From NCBI RefSeq assembly GCF_025840185.1, contig NZ_JAMPJU010000002.1, positions 1 through 64,000 of the forward strand: 64,000 nt of DNA, read 5' to 3'. Below are positions 58,158-64,000 of the stretch, one piece after another. The DNA comes from Brenneria izbisi (GTDB lineage: Bacteria > Pseudomonadota > Gammaproteobacteria > Enterobacterales > Enterobacteriaceae). Within the stretch, counting starts at the first letter, position 1, and every line of letters begins with the position of its first letter. The position numbers and the translations under genes are program-made. The notes beneath the pieces are model-generated. The model worked only from the letters and a program-made list of their open reading frames with translations. It did not search any database and was not told the DNA's origin.

Positions 58158-58952
58158 ATGCTTACTATCAATAGGCCGGTATTATTCTTTTTTCGCGTAT
58201 TACTTCCGATGCTTATCGCCACATCATTATTTACTCCGTTGACGGCTTCCGCCGCCAGTTCATCAAAAGACGCAGCCACACTCTATTTTGATAATAACAA
58301 ATATTACGTTTTCAATAATGTTTGGGGTAAAGACAAAGTAACCGGCTGGCGACAAACCATTTTCTACAACAATCCTTCCAGCATGGGTTGGAACTGGCAT
58401 TGGCCGAGCAATACCTCCGATGTCAAAGCTTATCCTTCGCTGGTCAGCGGCTGGCACTGGACCGCAGGCTATACCGCTAACAGCGGCCTGCCGATAAAAC
58501 TATCCAGCAATAAGCGCATTACCACCAACGTCGCCTACTCAATTAAAGCCACTGGCACTTACAATGCCGCCTATGACATCTGGTTCCATACCACGGACAA
58601 CGCCAATTGGGATTCCACGCCGACCGATGAGTTGATGATCTGGCTGAATAACACCAATGCAGCGCCGGCTGGCAACTATGTCGAAACCGTCAACCTGGGC
58701 GGCAGCCGTTGGCAGGTATTCAAAGGATGGGTGAACGCCGGCAACGGCAAGGGCTGGAACGTATTCTCTTTTGTTCGCACCGCGAATACCGATAGTGCGT
58801 CACTCAATATTCGCCACTTCACCAACTATCTGGTCAGCAGGAAAAGCTGGATGAGCAATGAAAAATATATCAGTAGCGTTGAGTTCGGCACCGAGATCTT
58901 TGGCGGCGACGGACAAATCAACATCAGCAAATGGCGCGTTGACGTGAAATAA
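58158..58952 (+). CDS. celS: Secreted GH12 endoglucanase (CelS type)
   Basis: A secreted cellulase/xyloglucanase of glycoside hydrolase family 12. Signal peptide MLTINRPVLFFFRVLLPMLI... ends TASA (~32). Catalytic residues: nucleophile E158 in TDELMIWL and acid/base E246 in EFGTEIFGG. Substrate-binding tryptophans include SMGWNWHWP and SGWHW. Length 264 equals Pectobacterium carotovorum CelS. The ATG has an excellent ribosome site (aaaaggag). No cellulose-binding domain. The export route past the outer membrane (probably type II secretion) is not in the window. Confidence 0.9.
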   Translation: MLTINRPVLFFFRVLLPMLIATSLFTPLTASAASSSKDAATLYFDNNKYYVFNNVWGKDKVTGWRQTIFYNNPSSMGWNWHWPSNTSDVKAYPSLVSGWHWTAGYTANSGLPIKLSSNKRITTNVAYSIKATGTYNAAYDIWFHTTDNANWDSTPTDELMIWLNNTNAAPAGNYVETVNLGGSRWQVFKGWVNAGNGKGWNVFSFVRTANTDSASLNIRHFTNYLVSRKSWMSNEKYISSVEFGTEIFGGDGQINISKWRVDVK

Positions 58953-58971
58953 CCGGTCTCTCTCTGGGCTT

Positions 58972-59003
58972 AACCCCGCGAATGATGCCGGTAACGCGGG
59001 GTT
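58972..59003 (+). terminator. Stem-loop after celS
   Basis: AACCCCGCG and CGCGGGGTT form a 9-base stem around a 14-base loop, 20 bases past the celS stop. No T-run follows, so termination efficiency is uncertain. Confidence 0.5.
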
Positions 59004-59076
59004 GAACCATCCGCACAGCCACAGCTAAATAAACATCGCTTCCACTTTACCGCCCTAACATTCGTGATCTGTGGCA

Positions 59077-59093
59077 CGCTAATTATATTAGCG
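59077..59093. promoter_or_regulatory. Palindrome upstream of yohJ
   Basis: CGCTAAT-TAT-ATTAGCG is a perfect 7-base inverted repeat 36 bases before the yohJ ATG. It contains a -10-like TATATT and may be an operator or promoter element. Confidence 0.4.
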
Positions 59094-59128
59094 CTATGAT
59101 AATCCCTTCCGTTAATCAGGAATTTCCC

Positions 59129-59536
59129 ATGCGTAATACGATCACACTGTGCTGGCAGTATTTACGCGCTTTCGCATTGATTTATCTTTGCTTGATGGCA
59201 GGCAATGCGATATCCGCGTTATTACCGCTAACCATCCCCGGCAGCATCATTGGTATGCTGATTCTGTTCTCACTTCTTGCCTCGCAAATCTTGCCCGCCC
59301 AATGGGTGAAACCCGGTTGCCATCTGTTCATCCGCTATATGGCGCTGCTGTTTGTACCGATTGGCGTAGGGGTAATGAATTATTATGACCTGCTTAGCCA
59401 ACAATTCGGCCCGATTGTCGTTTCCTGTGTTGTCAGCACGTTTATCGTGATGGTCATCGTCGGTTTCAGCACGCAGATCATGCAACGCGAAAAAATCATT
59501 GTGGACAATCTGTTGCAAGGTAAGGATAAAGAATAA
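59129..59536 (+). CDS. yohJ: CidA/LrgA-family membrane protein YohJ
   Basis: A small holin-like inner-membrane protein with four hydrophobic segments. Motif [17 protein letters not shown] is diagnostic of the CidA/LrgA family, linked to murein hydrolase control and more recently to pyruvate or other small-molecule transport. Start [12 protein letters not shown] follows aggaa; earlier frame is ignored. Length 135. It overlaps yohK by one base. Confidence 0.9.
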   Translation: MRNTITLCWQYLRAFALIYLCLMAGNAISALLPLTIPGSIIGMLILFSLLASQILPAQWVKPGCHLFIRYMALLFVPIGVGVMNYYDLLSQQFGPIVVSCVVSTFIVMVIVGFSTQIMQREKIIVDNLLQGKDKE

Positions 59537-60228
59537 TGTTGGCCTATCTGTGGTGGTCACTGCCACTGACTCTGTTCGTTTTTTTTGCCGCGCGAAAACT
59601 GGCGATTTGGACCCAGAAGCCGTTGCTGAATCCGTTGCTGATTTCAATGGTGATTATCATTCCGCTGCTGCTGTTACTGAATATTCCTTACGATCACTAT
59701 TTCAAGGGCAGTGAAATACTTAACGATCTGCTACAACCCGCGGTAGTCGCGCTGGCGTTTCCTCTATATGAACAGCTTCACCAGATTCGCGCCCGCTGGA
59801 AATCCATCATTAGCGTTTGTTTTATCGGCAGCGTGACCGCCATTGTATCCGGTACGCTGGTCGCGTTGTGGATGGGCGCCACGCCGGAGATTGCCGCGTC
59901 GGTGTTGCCTAAATCCGTTACGACGCCCATTGCCATGGCCGTCGCCAGTTCCATCGGCGGTATTCCCGCGATCAGCGCCGTCTGCGTGATTTTTGTCGGT
60001 ATTCTGGGCGCGGTGTTGGGACACAGCCTGTTCAATCGCATTGGTATCAAAACCAAAGCGGCACGCGGCTTGTCGATGGGAACCGCTTCTCATGCCCTGG
60101 GTACGGCGCGCTGTGCGGAAGTGGATTTTCAGGAGGGAGCATTCAGTTCATTAGCACTGGTTATTTGCGGGATTATCACCTCGTTGATCGCGCCTTTTAT
60201 CTTCCCTGTCCTGCTAAGTTTTTTTTAG
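59536..60228 (+). CDS. yohK: CidB/LrgB-family membrane protein YohK
   Basis: Partner of YohJ with many hydrophobic helices. The LrgB signature includes PAVVALAFPLYEQLHQI, LPKSVTTPIAMAVASSIGGI and GLSMGTASHALGTARCAE. Length 230. With cdd following, the order yohJ-yohK-cdd equals E. coli. Confidence 0.92.
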   Translation: MLAYLWWSLPLTLFVFFAARKLAIWTQKPLLNPLLISMVIIIPLLLLLNIPYDHYFKGSEILNDLLQPAVVALAFPLYEQLHQIRARWKSIISVCFIGSVTAIVSGTLVALWMGATPEIAASVLPKSVTTPIAMAVASSIGGIPAISAVCVIFVGILGAVLGHSLFNRIGIKTKAARGLSMGTASHALGTARCAEVDFQEGAFSSLALVICGIITSLIAPFIFPVLLSFF

Positions 60229-60432
60229 CCAGTGACCGCCGGTGATGAGATTCGGGAAAGCGGATCTCATCCATAGTGAAGACTGATTAATATCACCGAA
60301 AAAATTTGATATAGTTCTCACAATTAATATTTATTATTCATATATTACATATGCGAAGAGATATTTATCACATTTTATTGCTATTTTGCGGTTTAATACC
60401 GATTTATTGACCAGTAAAAAGAGTCAGCCAAT

Positions 60433-61323
60433 ATGCATCCACGATTTGATAGCGCATTTCAGCAGTTACCCGCCAATTTGCAGTCCGCGCTTGCGCCAAT
60501 CCTGAACCGATCTGATTTTTCCGCCCTATTGACCGCCGATGAGGTTGAACGGTTATGTCTGGCCGCTGAGATGGATCGCGATACGCTGGCGTTTGCTTTA
60601 TTACCGTTGGCGGCGGCTTGCGCGCAAGCCGACATTTCACATTTTCAGGTCGGCGCCATCGCCCAGGGATTAAGCGGCAACCTTTATTTCGGGGCCAACA
60701 TGGAGTTTACTCGCGTTCAACTCCAACAAACCGTACACGCCGAACAGAGCGCCATCGCCCATGCCTGGCTGCGCAATGAAACAGGGTTAAGTTCCGTTAC
60801 AGTAAACTACACGCCGTGCGGTCACTGCCGGCAATTTATGAATGAACTGAACAGCGCCACAACACTGCGTATCCAACTGCCGGGACGTCAGCCCGCCTTG
60901 CTCAGCCACTATTTACCCGACGCCTTTGGCCCCAGCGATTTACACATCAGGACACTATTGCTGGACGAGGTGGATCACGGCTATCGACTGGAAAATGCGG
61001 ATACGTTAACGTTGCTCGCCCTAAATGCGGCCAACCGCAGTCATGCGCCTTATAGCCAGGCCATTAGCGGTATCGCGCTGGAAACAGTAAGCGGTCATCG
61101 CTACACTGGCCGTTATGCGGAAAACGCCGCCTTCAACCCCAGCCTGCCCCCGCTGCAAGCCGCCCTGAACCTGATGAATCTTGCCGGCGAAGCGCATACC
61201 GATATTCGTCGCGCCGCCCTTGTTGAGCGTAGAAATGTCGCCATCAGCCAGATGCCAATCACGCAATCCATGCTGAGCGAACTCGGCTGCAACGATATTA
61301 TCCTCAGTTTTATTGATCAATAA
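60433..61323 (+). CDS. cdd: Cytidine deaminase
   Basis: Zinc enzyme that converts cytidine and deoxycytidine to uridines. Dimeric two-domain type: zinc ligands H102, C129 and C132, and catalytic E104 ([21 protein letters not shown]), all at E. coli numbering. Length 296 (E. coli 294). It is the last gene of the yoh-cdd group, 204 bases after yohK, suggesting a separate promoter; E. coli cdd is controlled by CytR/CRP, not verified here. Confidence 0.95.
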   Translation: MHPRFDSAFQQLPANLQSALAPILNRSDFSALLTADEVERLCLAAEMDRDTLAFALLPLAAACAQADISHFQVGAIAQGLSGNLYFGANMEFTRVQLQQTVHAEQSAIAHAWLRNETGLSSVTVNYTPCGHCRQFMNELNSATTLRIQLPGRQPALLSHYLPDAFGPSDLHIRTLLLDEVDHGYRLENADTLTLLALNAANRSHAPYSQAISGIALETVSGHRYTGRYAENAAFNPSLPPLQAALNLMNLAGEAHTDIRRAALVERRNVAISQMPITQSMLSELGCNDIILSFIDQ

Positions 61324-61499
61324 TAAGGAATGGTTTATTAGTTGAATCGATTCATCTTATTTTAATTACCCGGTGCAAGCCATCTGTAACTATTTTAATT
61401 AACAATTCCTGTACATATTTTCTGGGTAATTTAAGATCTACTGAGCATTCTATTTATATCACCCGAATTCGTTTCTGTTACCCAAAGAGTAAAAAAGTC

Positions 61500-63197
61500 A
61501 TGGAATTAGAATACGAAAGTAAACGTCCTCTCTACATCCCTTATGCTGGTCCAATATTGCTTGAATTTCCGTTGCTGAATAAAGGCAGTGCTTTCACTGA
61601 AGAAGAACGCGCTGATTTTAACTTGCACGGCTTACTACCAGAAGCGGTTGAGACAATTGAAGAACAGGCCGAACGAGCCTGGCGTCAATACCAGGAATTC
61701 AAGAACGATATTGATAAGCATGTCTATCTACGCAATATCCAGGATACCAACGAAACCCTGTTCTACCGTTTGCTGGACGCACATCTGAGCGAGATGATGC
61801 CAATCATCTATACGCCGACCGTGGGTGAAGCCTGTGAACACTTCTCCGATATCTATCGCCGTGCTCGCGGCTTGTTTATCTCCTACCCGAACCGCGCACA
61901 TATCGATGATATGCTGCAAAACGCCACTAAACAGAATGTAAAAGTCATTGTTGTCACCGACGGTGAACGTATTCTGGGTCTGGGCGATCAGGGCATCGGC
62001 GGGATGGGTATTCCAATCGGCAAGCTTTCACTGTACACCGCTTGCGGCGGCATCAGTCCGGCTTACACCCTGCCGGTTGTTCTGGATGTGGGCACCAATA
62101 ACCCGCAACGACTGAACGATCCGCTGTACATGGGCTGGCGTCATCCTCGTATTACCGATGACGAATATTACGCGTTCGTTGACGAGTTTATTCAGGCCGT
62201 CAAACGCCGCTGGCCGAATGTGTTGTTGCAGTTTGAAGATTTCGCCCAGAAAAACGCCACGCCATTGCTGAACCGCTATCGTGATGAAATTTGTAGCTTT
62301 AACGACGACATTCAGGGGACCGCCGCCGTCGCGCTGGGTAGCCTGATTGCCGCCAGCCGTGCTGCGGGCAGTCAGTTGCGCGATCAGACCGTGGTCTTCC
62401 TCGGCGCCGGTTCCGCCGGTTGTGGTATTGCCGAACAGATCATTGCGCAGATGAAGTCCGAAGGTTTGAGCGAAGATGAAGCGCGCGCCCGTGTGTTCAT
62501 GGTTGACCGTTTCGGTCTGCTGACCGACAAGCTGCCGAATCTGCTCGACTTCCAGAGCAAGCTGGTGCAGCAAAGCGAACGGTTGGCGAAATGGGACGTC
62601 ACCAGTGATGCTATCTCGCTGCTGGAAGTGGTCAGCAACGCCAAACCAACCATCCTGATCGGGGTATCTGGTCAGCCGGGCCTGTTCACCGAAGAAATTA
62701 TCCGTGAAATGCACAGATACTGCGCTCGTCCGATCGTTATGCCGCTGTCCAACCCTACGTCCCGTGTGGAAGCCCGCCCGGAAGACATTATCCGCTGGAC
62801 CGACGGTGCCGCGCTGGTCGCCACCGGCAGCCCGTTTAGCCCGGTAATCTATCAGGATAAAGTTTACCCGATCCCCCAGTGCAACAACTCGTTTATCTTC
62901 CCTGGTATTGGATTAGGCGTGCTGGCCTCCGGCGCGAAACGCATTACCGATGGTATGTTGATGGCCGCCAGCCGTGCTTTGGCCGACTGCTCCCCGATGG
63001 CCAACAACGGTGATGGCGCATTATTGCCGGACATCGCGGATATTCAGGAAGTGTCCAAACGCATCGCGCTGGAAGTGGGTAAAGCCGCACAGTTGCAGGG
63101 CGTCGCGGTAGTGACGTCGGGCGACGCGCTGGCTGATGCCATCGCACACAACTTCTGGCAACCGCAGTACCGTAACTACAAACGCACATCGTTCTAA
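61500..63197 (+). CDS. maeA: NAD-dependent malic enzyme
   Basis: Oxidative decarboxylation of malate to pyruvate and CO2 with NAD. Length 565 (E. coli MaeA 565). Motifs: [65 protein letters not shown] (metal/malate site), [14 protein letters not shown] and the NAD fold [16 protein letters not shown]. Stand-alone gene, followed by a strong bidirectional terminator. Confidence 0.96.
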   Translation: MELEYESKRPLYIPYAGPILLEFPLLNKGSAFTEEERADFNLHGLLPEAVETIEEQAERAWRQYQEFKNDIDKHVYLRNIQDTNETLFYRLLDAHLSEMMPIIYTPTVGEACEHFSDIYRRARGLFISYPNRAHIDDMLQNATKQNVKVIVVTDGERILGLGDQGIGGMGIPIGKLSLYTACGGISPAYTLPVVLDVGTNNPQRLNDPLYMGWRHPRITDDEYYAFVDEFIQAVKRRWPNVLLQFEDFAQKNATPLLNRYRDEICSFNDDIQGTAAVALGSLIAASRAAGSQLRDQTVVFLGAGSAGCGIAEQIIAQMKSEGLSEDEARARVFMVDRFGLLTDKLPNLLDFQSKLVQQSERLAKWDVTSDAISLLEVVSNAKPTILIGVSGQPGLFTEEIIREMHRYCARPIVMPLSNPTSRVEARPEDIIRWTDGAALVATGSPFSPVIYQDKVYPIPQCNNSFIFPGIGLGVLASGAKRITDGMLMAASRALADCSPMANNGDGALLPDIADIQEVSKRIALEVGKAAQLQGVAVVTSGDALADAIAHNFWQPQYRNYKRTSF

Positions 63198-63220
63198 GCA
63201 AGCCACATTGTAAAACGTAA

Positions 63221-63250
63221 CCAAAAGCGCGGCGGAAGCCGCGCTTTTGG
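63221..63250. terminator. Bidirectional terminator between maeA and gsiD
   Basis: A perfect 13-base stem (CCAAAAGCGCGGC) with GGAA loop; A/T tracts at the outer part of each arm provide the tails in both directions. Confidence 0.85.
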
Positions 63251-63253
63251 TCG

Positions 63254-64000
<747 letters not shown>

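Overview
The window reads as a chromosome segment of a plant-associated enterobacterium of the Pectobacteriaceae (Pectobacterium / Brenneria / Dickeya group). Three things point there: a GH12 endoglucanase of the CelS type, a one-protease serralysin cluster with its own inhibitor and type I secretion genes, and a backbone whose gene order is close to the E. coli 17-19 min region (ompX, dps, glnHPQ, ybiB, dinG, rhlE, cecR-ybhGFSR, ybhL, moaABCDE, ybhK, uvrB, bioBFCD/bioA). The genus is inferred from gene content; no marker gene for species is present. All calls rest on reading the sequence, without database searches.

Layout. 1-1000: the edge of an IS3-family element, then a HicB-like gene with its own palindromic operator and no HicA beside it. 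1.3-7.1 kb: a YeeO-type MATE exporter, OmpX, a Dps preceded by a near-perfect Fur box, and glnHPQ behind a sigma-54 type promoter. 7.2-19.1 kb: an M3 peptidase, ybiB, the block prtF-prtE-prtD-inh-prtA, and dinG; the protease block sits exactly between dinG and ybiB, which are neighbours in E. coli. 19.0-29.6 kb: a 35-residue membrane peptide, idi, bglX, a glutathione transferase-like gene, pbpG, a proline iminopeptidase relic, a secreted FMN protein plus secreted fumarate-reductase-like flavoprotein, a CYTH (class IV adenylate cyclase-like) gene, an unknown gene and dusC.

29.6-38.6 kb: yegP, rhlE and a six-gene ferric-siderophore uptake unit (TonB receptor, binding protein, two permeases, ATPase, FhuF-like reductase) lying between rhlE and cecR. 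38.9-45.5 kb: cecR with a perfect palindrome at its start, the ybhGFSR exporter and ybhL. 45.6-52.2 kb: moaABCDE behind a Moco-type leader RNA, ybhK, a VOC protein, and uvrB with a LexA box. 52.8-57.8 kb: divergent biotin genes around a BirA-type operator. 57.8-64 kb: an AT-rich gap, the GH12 endoglucanase, yohJ-yohK-cdd, maeA, and the 3' part of gsiD running off the right edge.

The core genes serve nitrogen uptake, DNA repair, cofactor synthesis (biotin, molybdopterin) and the cell wall. The accessory genes fit life in plants: secreted protease, secreted endoglucanase, periplasmic beta-glucosidase, siderophore scavenging and a periplasmic flavin reductase for anaerobic electron disposal. The accessory blocks lie in gaps between conserved genes. 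No tRNA, rRNA, CRISPR array or prophage was seen.
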